Shown here piece after piece: positions 8,573 through 16,009 of a stretch of 36,602 bases of DNA (positions within the stretch are counted from its first letter, which is position 1; each line of letters opens with the position of its first letter). The notes under the pieces are model-generated. The model was not told the origin of the DNA. It saw nothing but the letters and a program-made list of their open reading frames with translations, and ran no database searches. Origin of the DNA: Brevibacterium aurantiacum (GTDB taxonomy: Bacteria > Actinomycetota > Actinomycetes > Actinomycetales > Brevibacteriaceae); NCBI RefSeq assembly GCF_007558825.1, contig NZ_VLTK01000022.1, positions 1 to 36,602 of the forward strand. The letters are read 5' to 3'. A program made the translations under genes and the position numbers.

Positions 8573-8938
8573 TCAGAACAGCACCAGGCAGAACGGTCGG
8601 CCGACCGGATCGGCATAAACCCGGAAATCAGGGTGCTGTGTGGAATCATCGATCAGTTTCCCGCCTGCAGCGAGGACGGCCGGTTCGGCATCTTCATAGG
8701 AATCGACCCGAATGTCGATGTGCACCTGCAATGGGACGGTGTTGTCCGGCCAGGTCGGAGCCACATAGTCGCCCGCCCTTTGGAAGGACAGAATCTGCCT
8801 CCCTGATGGCTCGAACAGGTTGACCCAATCCGTGTCCTCGTCTGGAGAGATGTAACCGCCGAGGAGCGCCTGATAGAACTTGGCGGTGTCCAAGGGAACG
8901 GGGCAGTCCATGACTGTCGTGTTCAAGGTACCGATCAT
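8573..8938 (-). CDS. VOC (glyoxalase/bleomycin-resistance fold) family protein
   Basis: This is a 121-residue single module. It starts MIGTLNTTVMDCPVPLDTAKFYQALLGG, the first beta-alpha unit of the VOC fold, and ends DPVGRPFCLVLF, the usual final strand of the second unit. VQVHIDIRVD-like and EPAVLAAGGKLID segments fit a two-module monomer of normal actinobacterial length. An AAGGA ribosome site six bases before the ATG supports the start. Substrate and metal use cannot be told; such proteins include dioxygenases, isomerases and drug-binding proteins. Confidence 0.88.
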   Translation of the reverse strand: MIGTLNTTVMDCPVPLDTAKFYQALLGGYISPDEDTDWVNLFEPSGRQILSFQRAGDYVAPTWPDNTVPLQVHIDIRVDSYEDAEPAVLAAGGKLIDDSTQHPDFRVYADPVGRPFCLVLF

Positions 8939-9057
8939 CGTTGATCCTTCTTCCGTCCGACGGCGTGCTGCTGATGTCCATCTTGGTCGTCAGGCAGTCG
9001 ATCGGCAAGCCCCGTCTGCAGAGCCGATGTGGGAAGCCGAGCGGGCTCGCGACCCGC

Positions 9058-10191
9058 TCAGAACTGAGTCTCGGCCCCCGAGATCTCGACGTCGGAGGCT
9101 CGACTGGGCCTCGACTCGCTGGTCGCCTGTCTGAGAAGCGGTGGGGCCAGATCGAGATCGCGAGGCCGCAGCGGAACTGATTCGGCACCCTGCCCGTCTG
9201 ACATGCCTTGGAGCAGATCACGCACCGCCTCGATGGCACTGTACTTTGGGCGCCAGCCGAGTTCTTGCTTGGCACGCGAGCTATCCATGAGGGGCACGGC
9301 CACGCCCATGTCCAGCCACCCCGCGTCGGCTGCTACCAGTTTCGTCCCGCGGCCCACACCCAAGGCGGTGCGAAATACGTGCGTCGGCAGTTTCACGAAT
9401 CGGCCGGGATCGATCAGATCTGCAAGCTCCTGGGCGCCGAGCACATCATCGGCGCAGACGTTGAATGCCCCGGGGATGCGGTGAAGGACGCTGGCCACAT
9501 AGGCACGTGCAACGTCTGAGGAATGTACTGCTTGAACACCTCGCAGATCTTTCGGAACCGGGAAGAACGGCAGACGACCCGAGCGGAACAGCTGCAAGGG
9601 CATCCAGGAGGCGAGGAAGTAGCGCTGTATCTCCAATGCTGCCTCGGCTCCGAAGATCAGCGCCGGACGCAATCGAGTCACTGTGATGTCCGGGTAAGCG
9701 CCAGAGAAGCGATCGAGCACGTCTTCCTGGGCAGCTTTGTCCACACTGTGGTGCGAGGGTCCTGATGCCGGTCGTCGGCCACGCCTCAGCACGTCGTTCG
9801 AGGGTGTCGTCGGAAGAGTATGCGCCCACGGATGAAGCGACGACGAGGTGCGGCACGTTCGCCTGCGCTGCCGCTTCTGTCACGCGGCGGGTGCCTTCGA
9901 CGTTGACACGGCGAAGCAGATCACGGTCGCTGTTGGGTTGGATCAGCCACGGGAGATGGATGACGGCATCGACACCGGCCAGTACCTCGGTGAGCTGCTC
10001 GATGGCCACACTCTCGCTGCTGGCGGCAGCGATGTCGATCGACTTCCATTCACATGCGGAATATGGGGAGAAGGAGGTGTCGGACATTCGCCTGGCGATT
10101 CCCACCACCGAGGTGACCTCTGGGGTCTGCGCGAGGACCTTCAGGATCGCGGTGACACGTTGCCGGTGGCTCCGGTGATTGCGACTCTCAA
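9058..10191 (-). pseudogene. NAD-dependent epimerase/dehydratase with two frameshifts
   Basis: The gene appears to begin at TTG 10191, whose TTGA overlaps the gvpL stop, and reads LRVAITGATGNV, the Rossmann glycine motif. A single-base loss near 10160, inside that motif, moves the coding to another frame. That frame continues as TAILKVLAQTPEVTSVVGIARR through DAVIHLPWLIQP and NVEGTRRVTEAA. An extra C near 9765 restores the first frame at SHHSVDKAAQEDVLDRF, running on to TRLRPALIFG and the C-terminus at 9058. The two shifts cancel, but about 130 codons between them are out of frame. Unshifted it would be a ~377-residue extended SDR (epimerase) acting on an unknown NAD(P)-linked substrate. Both lesions are single bases, so sequencing error is possible. 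Confidence 0.85.
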
Positions 10192-11066
10192 GTGCTCTCC
10201 TGACTTTCGGGCTTCTGCGCTTCGGGGCCGGACATGTCAGCGACGGAATCAGACATATCTGCGAACGAGTACGGTGGCCACGGCCCCAGGAAGCGGATCT
10301 CAGTGTCAGTGAGCTCATTCTGGATGGCGGTGAGTTCGGCTCCGAGGTTCTGGATGCCGGGCTCCGTCACCAGACAAGACGCCGTGAGAATGGGAGTCTT
10401 GCCCGCGTTACGGGCCGGCCTGCGGTACTCCTCGATGGCCAGACACTGCTCCGCGATTCGGGCTCTCAGGGCAGGATAGAGGTCGTCGGCCTCTCGATCT
10501 GCAAGCTCCTTCTCGGTCTTCTCCAGTCGCTTCTCCAGCAGTCGACGGACTCCAGCTGGGCGGCCTTCCATGTCGTCCTTGATTCTCCTAACCTCGTCGT
10601 TGGCTTCGACGAAGGTGTCTCGGTCCAGCGAGATCTCGACTCGCAGCTCCGAAGTGCCGTCCAATTCGCCCAATCGCTTGGACAGCGCACCCTTCGACTC
10701 CCCCAGCCACCCTTCGAGCTGTTCGGTCGACGTTGCCCCCGATTCGGCGTCCGGGCGCACGATGACGTTGAAGGAGACTGGAAGCACGCTTCCAGCTCCC
10801 TGCCATCCGTCTTCGACGACCTCGCTATGCTGCAGAACCCATCGCTTCACGTCGTCGTCGGCCCCGTCGTAGGGCCCGCCATCATGTGTGTGGACGATCG
10901 CACGGGGCCCCTCGGTGTCCCCGATCAGATGCACCGGCGAACCGTCGATGCCATTGACCTTGGGTGTGTAATCACCGGCGGGCACAATAGCGTAGACGTA
11001 GAGCTTGGACGGCGCAGCTGCAATCGTTCCTGATTCTTCGCTGTGCCTCGCGCTGTTTTCTGTCAC
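10188..11066 (-). CDS. gvpL: GvpL/GvpF family gas vesicle protein (last gvp gene)
   Basis: This 292-residue protein has the GvpL/F layout: an N-terminal domain starting LYVYAIVPAGDY, a central segment VVEDGWQGAGSVLPVSFNVIV, a long charged helical region at about residues 150-215 (VEANDEVRRIKDDMEGRPAG) and the closing strand EIRFLGPWPPYSFADM typical of the family. GvpF/L proteins are essential accessory or minor parts that help nucleate the GvpA shell. The start is taken as GTG 11066, because GTGA overlaps the gvpK stop; a longer frame to 11096 lies inside gvpK. The C-terminus carries a Pro/Ser/Glu tail. Its TGA overlaps the TTG start of the epimerase. Confidence 0.93.
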   Translation of the reverse strand: MTENSARHSEESGTIAAAPSKLYVYAIVPAGDYTPKVNGIDGSPVHLIGDTEGPRAIVHTHDGGPYDGADDDVKRWVLQHSEVVEDGWQGAGSVLPVSFNVIVRPDAESGATSTEQLEGWLGESKGALSKRLGELDGTSELRVEISLDRDTFVEANDEVRRIKDDMEGRPAGVRRLLEKRLEKTEKELADREADDLYPALRARIAEQCLAIEEYRRPARNAGKTPILTASCLVTEPGIQNLGAELTAIQNELTDTEIRFLGPWPPYSFADMSDSVADMSGPEAQKPESQEST

Positions 11067-11386
11067 TTGATGTCCTTCGAGGTCTCTTCGGCCCATCTGG
11101 CTGGGTTGATGAGTTTGTCGACCACCTCGTCGACGACGTCGTCGAGCCCGCGATGCAGATCGTCAACGGAGCCGGTGATGCCGTGCTCGGCTTTGATCTG
11201 GTCCATGGCCTCATCGAGTTCCAGAAGTGCTTCGCCGAGGCGGTTCTGTTCGTCCTCGGTGAGGTCACCGCCTTCCATACGCCGCACAGCCTGTGTCTCC
11301 AGTGCTTCCTGAATCACCTCGACAAGTGTGACGACCAAGGTGAGAACGCCGTGCTTGAGGCTCTCCTCATCCACATTCAGTGCCAT
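11063..11386 (-). CDS. gvpK: Gas vesicle protein GvpK
   Basis: This 107-residue protein shows the GvpK signature: LKHGVLTLVVTLVEVIQEALETQAVRRMEGGDLTEDE, followed by RLGEALLELDEAMDQIKAEHGI. GvpK is a conserved assembly factor needed for vesicle formation. It overlaps the preceding PH-fused GvpJ-like gene by 10 bases and the following gvpL by a GTGA, so it is tightly coupled. It is of normal length for the family, which is often annotated at 85-115 residues. Confidence 0.95.
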   Translation of the reverse strand: MALNVDEESLKHGVLTLVVTLVEVIQEALETQAVRRMEGGDLTEDEQNRLGEALLELDEAMDQIKAEHGITGSVDDLHRGLDDVVDEVVDKLINPARWAEETSKDIK

Positions 11387-12345
11387 GACTCTCCTTCATC
11401 AGTCTTCTCGCGCGGATTACCGACAGCCGGATCCTGTTGCTCAGATGCGCTCCATTGTTCGAGTTCGTCGTACCAGCCGTCAATGTCATCCGCGGCCAGA
11501 CGTATCGAAGACCGTTCGGTCTCGACGAACAGAATATGCGCCTTGTCGGTGGGGTTGTCGTGCTTCTCCCAGTGCAGATTCCGCACTTGCGAGGCAGAGA
11601 TCCTCACCAGTGCGCGGCTGTCCATCGGGGACTTCCAGGTGAGGTCGTGCCCCGTCAGGGTCCCTTCGCCGCCCCGCCATGTCCCTCCGCCCGACAGCGC
11701 CTCCAGGTACCACATTCGGCCCTGCTTCAGCGGTTGTGAGGAGGAGCTCGAGACTCGACCCGTCGAGGGTTGCAGTGCTGCCCCTCGTTGCTCCTGAACC
11801 AGACGGATCAGACGTTCGGGTTCAAGTGCGGACAGCTTCGATTCGCTCCCGTCGTCGAGTCGGACGAGGATCCGAATACGTTCCTCTCCCCCGATCGACG
11901 GCTCCGACAACGGCGTGATGGATTCTATTGAACTCAGCTTCGCCTGCCACAGTGTCTCCGCCGGATCACGTCGGTGGATGATCAGCCGCTGCGAAGTGAG
12001 GTAGGCGCTGCCTGGTCGCCAGGTGCGATAGAAATTGTCCTGATAATGCCCACCCGCCATCTTGGCGATGATCTCCTCGTCCTCGGCCAAGGGAAGATGC
12101 GCGCGCACCGACTGCTGGACCCACTTTCGTGTGTCCTCATCCCATTGACGCATCATTCCGTATTCGAGCATCGTCTCGATTCCGGCGATGGTCGCACGCA
12201 GATTGACCCCGATGAGCGGTATGTCGGAAACAGAGATGATGAGGTCGAGATTCAGGTACACGCCCTTGTTGAGGAGCACCTCAATGAGGTCAGGCAGGGT
12301 AGCACGCGGATCCCGGGTGGGCTGCATGATCGCGTCGTCAGCCAT
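11377..12345 (-). CDS. GvpA/J-fold protein fused to PH/GRAM-like domains
   Basis: The start at ATG 12345 gives 322 residues; a longer frame extends into the upstream gene and is unlikely. Residues 16-62 are a clear GvpA/GvpJ domain (LPDLIEVLLNKGVYLNLDLI, then IPLIGVNLRATIAGIETML). Residues ~88-185 read like a PH/GRAM domain: AYLTSQRLIIHRR, then LWQAKLSSIESI, and a closing helix EPERLIRLVQEQ. Residues ~210-298 look like a second such unit: GEGTLTGHDLTWKS, ALVRISASQVRNLHW, and a final helix DDIDGWYDELEQW. PH/GRAM folds commonly bind lipids or proteins. In gene position it corresponds to gvpJ/gvpS of streptomycete clusters. The GvpA/J part is certain; the PH assignment is by pattern. Confidence 0.85.
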   Translation of the reverse strand: MADDAIMQPTRDPRATLPDLIEVLLNKGVYLNLDLIISVSDIPLIGVNLRATIAGIETMLEYGMMRQWDEDTRKWVQQSVRAHLPLAEDEEIIAKMAGGHYQDNFYRTWRPGSAYLTSQRLIIHRRDPAETLWQAKLSSIESITPLSEPSIGGEERIRILVRLDDGSESKLSALEPERLIRLVQEQRGAALQPSTGRVSSSSSQPLKQGRMWYLEALSGGGTWRGGEGTLTGHDLTWKSPMDSRALVRISASQVRNLHWEKHDNPTDKAHILFVETERSSIRLAADDIDGWYDELEQWSASEQQDPAVGNPREKTDEGESWH

Positions 12346-12352
12346 CAGCGAG

Positions 12353-12784
12353 CTACTTGCGCTCGGATGACTTCTCGGGCTCCTCTGAGGACCGTCTGAG
12401 TTCCGCTGAGCCGCCCGACTCCACTTGCTTGGAATGAGCACTCTGCCAACCGCACCAAGGGCAGTACGCGTTCATCAGTTGGGCCAGCTCGGCACGTTTA
12501 CCGCATTCTGGGCAGGTGTCCTTCTGCTCGATAGCTTCTTTCCACGCCACCGTGTCGCGATCCGTGCCTGCTGGGAAGTCCAGCCCGTAGCGTGCTGCGG
12601 TCTCGAAGGATGCCAGTGCTGCCCTGATCCGAATTCCGAGGAGTTCGACTCCTGCCACTGAGACCATGATGTCAGCGTTGAGGACCAGGCCTTTGTCCAG
12701 CAGCGTCTCCACCACGTGGAGGAGAGTCCCGTCCTGGCTGCGCTGTGGCTGCATCGCACTGTTCGACTGGTTCGTCATGCTCAT
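12353..12784 (-). CDS. gvpJ: GvpJ/GvpS-type GvpA-fold protein with C-terminal zinc ribbon
   Basis: This is a 143-residue protein. Residues 20-66 are a GvpA-like domain (LLHVVETLLDKGLVLNADIM, then VELLGIRIRAALASFETA). Residues 91-111 hold two CxxC pairs (C91, C94, C108, C111) in CPECGKRAELAQLMNAYCPW, a typical zinc ribbon. The last 30 residues are Ser/Glu rich. GvpJ-type proteins are minor shell homologues thought to cap or nucleate the vesicle. The ribosome site AGGAAG precedes the start; an inner ATG two codons in is also possible. The next gene starts seven bases after its stop. It could equally be called GvpS, since the two are hard to separate by eye. Confidence 0.9.
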   Translation of the reverse strand: MSMTNQSNSAMQPQRSQDGTLLHVVETLLDKGLVLNADIMVSVAGVELLGIRIRAALASFETAARYGLDFPAGTDRDTVAWKEAIEQKDTCPECGKRAELAQLMNAYCPWCGWQSAHSKQVESGGSAELRRSSEEPEKSSERK

Positions 12785-12888
12785 ATCATCGGCTTCCTAT
12801 CGGGTGCTGTCCGAGTGTGAATGTGTGGTCGTCGGTCTGCTCCTGGCCCTGTGGACACGGAGCAATGGACCAAACCCGCTTGGGCTGA

Positions 12889-13413
12889 TCACTCGGAGGG
12901 CCGTCCCCGGACGTAGCGGTTCTGTCGGCTGTACTCGAGGAGTTCGCCCTGCCCGTCGAGTTGGATGTCGTATTCGGCCAGCAGATCGGCGGTGTCGGGA
13001 ACGCGGCGAGATTCTACGACTTCGAGTCGCACGGCCCAGTGGTCATCTACCCAACGTGCGCCGACGACTGATTCCGGGGACCGGCCGGTGAGCGCGCTGA
13101 ACTGTTCGACTGCTTTTTTGACCGCCTGCACAGTGGAGACCCTGGGGGGTTCCGATGCCGTCTTCGTCTCCTCGGACTTCGCAGCGCTGGCCTTCGATGC
13201 GCTGATCTTCGTCGCGCTGGATTCGGTCGCGCTGGCCTTCGATTTCACGGGTCGAGATTTGGAGGGTGATGCAGCGGTCGAGCGGCGTGGCGATTCGGAC
13301 GTGGAGGTCCGCCTCGGCCTTCTCCTTTCGCCGCTGTCCTGCTGAGTCGTGCCTTCGGACGAGTCATCGCCCCGTGCAGTCTGCTTGTCTTCGGTGCTTG
13401 TCTGTTCGCTCAT
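12889..13413 (-). CDS. gvpO: Gas vesicle protein GvpO
   Basis: This 174-residue protein has a GvpO domain in its last ~80 residues: VSTVQAVKKAVEQFSALTGR, VVGARWVDDHWAVRLEVVE, RRVPDTADLLAEYDIQLD and a final YSRQNRYVRGR. The first ~90 residues are disordered and rich in Ser, Thr, Lys and Arg, with histone-H1-like KSKASATESS repeats. GvpO is required for vesicle production in haloarchaea and is conserved in actinobacterial clusters. Its ATG overlaps the stop of gvpG (ATGA, 13410-13413). About 100 bases of non-coding sequence, with no obvious signal, follow before the zinc-ribbon GvpJ gene. Confidence 0.94.
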   Translation of the reverse strand: MSEQTSTEDKQTARGDDSSEGTTQQDSGERRRPRRTSTSESPRRSTAASPSKSRPVKSKASATESSATKISASKASAAKSEETKTASEPPRVSTVQAVKKAVEQFSALTGRSPESVVGARWVDDHWAVRLEVVESRRVPDTADLLAEYDIQLDGQGELLEYSRQNRYVRGRPSE

Positions 13414-13664
13414 GGGTTCTCCTTCGATTTTCGTCGACGAGTCGATTCGAGTAGACGCGCGACCAGGTCTCGCTCCAGCTCATCGGCCTCGTCTTCGCTG
13501 ACGGCGCCGGATTCTTTGGCCGCGGAAACCTCTTCCAACTGCCGTCTGATCGCACCGGGATCGTAATAGCGCTTCTCAGCTTCGTTGCGAACCTGTTCAG
13601 CCACCCAGACGGTCCCTTTGAGAGGGGCCAGAGGTGCACCGAGGATCGCTGAGAAAATTCCCAT
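13410..13664 (-). CDS. gvpG: Gas vesicle protein GvpG
   Basis: This 84-residue protein begins MGIFSAILGAPLAPLKGTVW, the GvpG start, and continues WVAEQVRNEAEKRYYDPGAI and a helical QLEEVSAAKESGAVSEDEAD segment. GvpG is a small coiled accessory protein encoded beside GvpF and essential for assembly. It begins nine bases after gvpF ends and overlaps gvpO by four bases. The length is normal for the family. Confidence 0.95.
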   Translation of the reverse strand: MGIFSAILGAPLAPLKGTVWVAEQVRNEAEKRYYDPGAIRRQLEEVSAAKESGAVSEDEADELERDLVARLLESTRRRKSKENP

Positions 13665-13673
13665 GACTAACTC

Positions 13674-14426
13674 CTACATCTCAGGAACGAAATCATAGGG
13701 AGCCTGTGGTCCGACGAGCCGGAACCTCATACGGTCCTGATTCGCTTCTGCCAACTTGTCGATGGTGTCGTCGAATTCCGCGAGCGATTCCTGGGAAAGA
13801 AGCACAGCGACTTCGACCACGTCTTCAGCCTGTCCACTCTCACGCACCGACATATCGGCAGTCAGAGGTTCGAGCTGATTGAGAATCGGTGGACCCTCCG
13901 AGGTCTTCCAACTCTCCATGGTCTTCACCACGATTTCGCCGAGGCGGATACGTTCGTTTCGCGTCTCGTCCTCATCCGTGCCCGCAATGTTCTCCCTCAG
14001 CTCGGCGGCCTCAGGGTTGTCGAGAATGATCTCCCGAATGATGGTGTCCCGGTCATACCGGACCAGAAGAGTGAATTGGGACAGCCCCGCCAGTCCTTCC
14101 AGAGCCTCGACATATTCGGCTTCGCGTAGGGCCAACACTTCGCCAGCGATGTCGGCCTCTGCTGGGATGACGGTCCCGAAGGCGAGAGGCAGCACTGGTT
14201 GCGTCGCTGCGAGCCCGTCAAGGACCGCAATGTGGGCCTTCAGATCGTCCGGGGTGCCCAGGATGTCCGTCTCGACGAGGTCGGACACCACCGCCGCAAC
14301 CCGACCGGAGCCGACGGCATGCAACTGGCCTGCCTGCACACCGCTGGTTCCCTCCGACAAGCCCGAATCTGCGAGAACGATGCCGTAGAGATACTTGTCG
14401 CTGTCAGTATTGATGTCGTCGCTCAC
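13674..14426 (-). CDS. gvpF: Gas vesicle protein GvpF (GvpL/F family)
   Basis: This 250-residue protein shows the complete GvpF pattern. The N-terminal domain reads KYLYGIVLADSGL and VAAVVSDLVETD, then AHIAVLDGLAATQPVLPLAFGTV. A central helical segment carries EYVEALEGLAGLSQFTLLVRY. The C-terminal domain closes with MRFRLVGPQAPYDFVPEM. GvpF contacts GvpA and is thought to keep it soluble and start shell growth. Its start overlaps gvpA by an ATGA (14423-14426), so shell and chaperone are translationally coupled. It is the typical F copy; gvpL at the operon end is the second family member. Confidence 0.96.
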   Translation of the reverse strand: MSDDINTDSDKYLYGIVLADSGLSEGTSGVQAGQLHAVGSGRVAAVVSDLVETDILGTPDDLKAHIAVLDGLAATQPVLPLAFGTVIPAEADIAGEVLALREAEYVEALEGLAGLSQFTLLVRYDRDTIIREIILDNPEAAELRENIAGTDEDETRNERIRLGEIVVKTMESWKTSEGPPILNQLEPLTADMSVRESGQAEDVVEVAVLLSQESLAEFDDTIDKLAEANQDRMRFRLVGPQAPYDFVPEM

Positions 14427-14845
14427 TCGGACTCAGAGGAGCTGCGAGCGGGACGTTTGGTCCGACGACGTGGCTTCTCATCCTCGTCATCGGAATCGTC
14501 AGGTGTCAGCGCGTTTTTGACGCCTTCCACGGCACCCTGGGTTTTGCCCTTGGCGCCGCTTTCTGCCATTCCGCCCAGCATCTCCGGCAGATCCCGACCG
14601 CCCTGCTGCGTCAGGTCGAGTCGGTTGGTCGCCTCGGCGAAGCGAAGGTACGTGTCCACACTGGCGATGACGATGCGGGCGTCGATGGTGAGGATTTCGA
14701 TGCCGACGAGTGAGACTCGCACATAGGCATCGATCACGAGTCCTTTGTCGAGGATGATCTCGACGACGTCAGCCAGAGAACTCGATGAGGGACGGTCGAC
14801 ATAACTGCCACGTGAACGTTCAGCGGTGTTGGTACTCATTTTCAT
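14423..14845 (-). CDS. gvpA: Major gas vesicle shell protein GvpA
   Basis: This is a 140-residue protein. Residues ~20-72 are the nearly invariant GvpA core: SSSSLADVVEIILDKGLVID, AYVRVSLVGIEILTIDARIV and IASVDTYLRFAEA. This forms the amphipathic rib that polymerises into the vesicle wall. The C-terminal extension (about 65 residues: Gly/Met-rich, then an Asp/Glu patch and a KPRRRTKRPARS basic patch) is longer than in cyanobacterial GvpA but usual for soil actinobacteria. The start is ATG 14845 with GGAAG six bases upstream; ATG 14839 (MSTNTAERS) is an alternative with GTAGG. It is the only typical gvpA in the window. Confidence 0.96.
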   Translation of the reverse strand: MKMSTNTAERSRGSYVDRPSSSSLADVVEIILDKGLVIDAYVRVSLVGIEILTIDARIVIASVDTYLRFAEATNRLDLTQQGGRDLPEMLGGMAESGAKGKTQGAVEGVKNALTPDDSDDEDEKPRRRTKRPARSSSESE

Positions 14846-14872
14846 TACCTACTTCCGATAGGGAGCAGACGC

Positions 14873-16009
14873 TCAATTGCGTCCACCTTCGTCTTCGGCT
14901 GCTTCTTCGTACTCTTCTGATTCGTCCTCTTCATATTCCACAGGCTCACCTGAGTCGTCGATCTCCTCCTCTTCGACGGGCTCTCCGTCTTCGACAGGTT
15001 CGTCTTCGGCTGGCTCATCAACGTATTCTTCTTCCGGCTCCTCGTCGACAGGTTCGTCGACGTAGTCGCCTTCAGCATCCTCGTCCTCAACCGGTTCGGT
15101 GCCGTCTTCGGGTTCGCCGTCTTCACGAGGCTCTTCGTCCTCTTCGAAGGGTGCAGCGTCCTCGTACTCTTCTTCATCAGCCTCGTCGGCCTCAGCCTGA
15201 GCCTGCTCCTCTTCGAGAGCATCCTCATGTGACATGACAAGTTCGCTGTCACGGATCTCACCGCGCCATCCTTCAACGCCGTCCTGATCGATCATGATCT
15301 CGTTCATCACGTGATGAACGAAGAACTTCAGTTCGAGCCGGAATCTGCGCGGCACCGTGAACCAGAGGGCGCCGACTCCCTCGACGAACCCCTGTTTATG
15401 GTATTCGCCGCTCGCAATGATGCGAGTGAGCCTGGGTGCCAACTCGTGGAAGGAAACACTGCCGCTGATGTAGCCCTTCTCACCGGTCGATTCCCAGACG
15501 ATATGTGAGTCCGGGACCTGCTCGATGATCGTCGCCTCCCACGTGCGGTGGGACCAGACAGCCTGGCCTTTGACGCTGATCTTCACGTCATCCGTGCGTT
15601 CGACGTTCTCGACCTTCTTCATGAAATCGGGCCAGTTCTCAAACATTGTGAACGCGTTGTACGCGACAGACAACGGCACGCCGACATCTGCCGTCTCGAT
15701 GATGTTCGAGAACTTGAAATCGCCAGAGCCACCGGAACCGCCGGAAGCACCCCCGCCGAAGACGCCTTTGATTTTGTCCTTGGCACCAGCGGTCGCTGCG
15801 GAGAGAGCCGCTTTGGCTGGCGACTTACCTTCCGCGATCTCTTGGGCACCGGCCTGGGCAGCCGCACCTGCTGAATCGGACGATCCGTCAAAACGGTCAG
15901 ACAACTTATCGACCTTGTCGCCAGCGGACTTGATCGCCTTGCGGCCGAGGGTCTTGGCGTAGTCTGCCGCCTGCTCCTTCAAGCCACTGAAAATGGAGTC
16001 ATCACTCAC
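14873..16009 (-). CDS. SRPBCC-domain gas vesicle cluster protein (GvpZ-like) with acidic tail
   Basis: The start is taken as GTG 16009, overlapping the upstream gene's stop by eight bases, for 378 residues. Residues 1-95 are Ala/Gly/Lys-rich helices (YAKTLGRKAIKSAGDKVDKL) ending in a Gly linker. Residues 98-255 are an SRPBCC/START-like (polyketide cyclase-type) domain: IIETADVGVPLSVAYNAFTM, FENWPDFMKKVENVE, then SFHELAPRLTRIIASGEYHK. Residues 262-373 are almost wholly Glu/Asp with Pro, Gly and Tyr. Streptomycete gvp clusters carry an SRPBCC gene (often called gvpZ) in this region. The fold binds hydrophobic ligands or acts as a chaperone in other families; its role here is unknown. Confidence 0.85.
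   Translation of the reverse strand: MSDDSIFSGLKEQAADYAKTLGRKAIKSAGDKVDKLSDRFDGSSDSAGAAAQAGAQEIAEGKSPAKAALSAATAGAKDKIKGVFGGGASGGSGGSGDFKFSNIIETADVGVPLSVAYNAFTMFENWPDFMKKVENVERTDDVKISVKGQAVWSHRTWEATIIEQVPDSHIVWESTGEKGYISGSVSFHELAPRLTRIIASGEYHKQGFVEGVGALWFTVPRRFRLELKFFVHHVMNEIMIDQDGVEGWRGEIRDSELVMSHEDALEEEQAQAEADEADEEEYEDAAPFEEDEEPREDGEPEDGTEPVEDEDAEGDYVDEPVDEEPEEEYVDEPAEDEPVEDGEPVEEEEIDDSGEPVEYEEDESEEYEEAAEDEGGRN

Noticed and set aside
14785..15237. Plus-strand frame rich in Arg/Leu/Pro opposite the acidic tail
   Set aside because: It is the complement of the Glu/Asp codons of the SRPBCC protein, which has clear homology and operon context on the minus strand.
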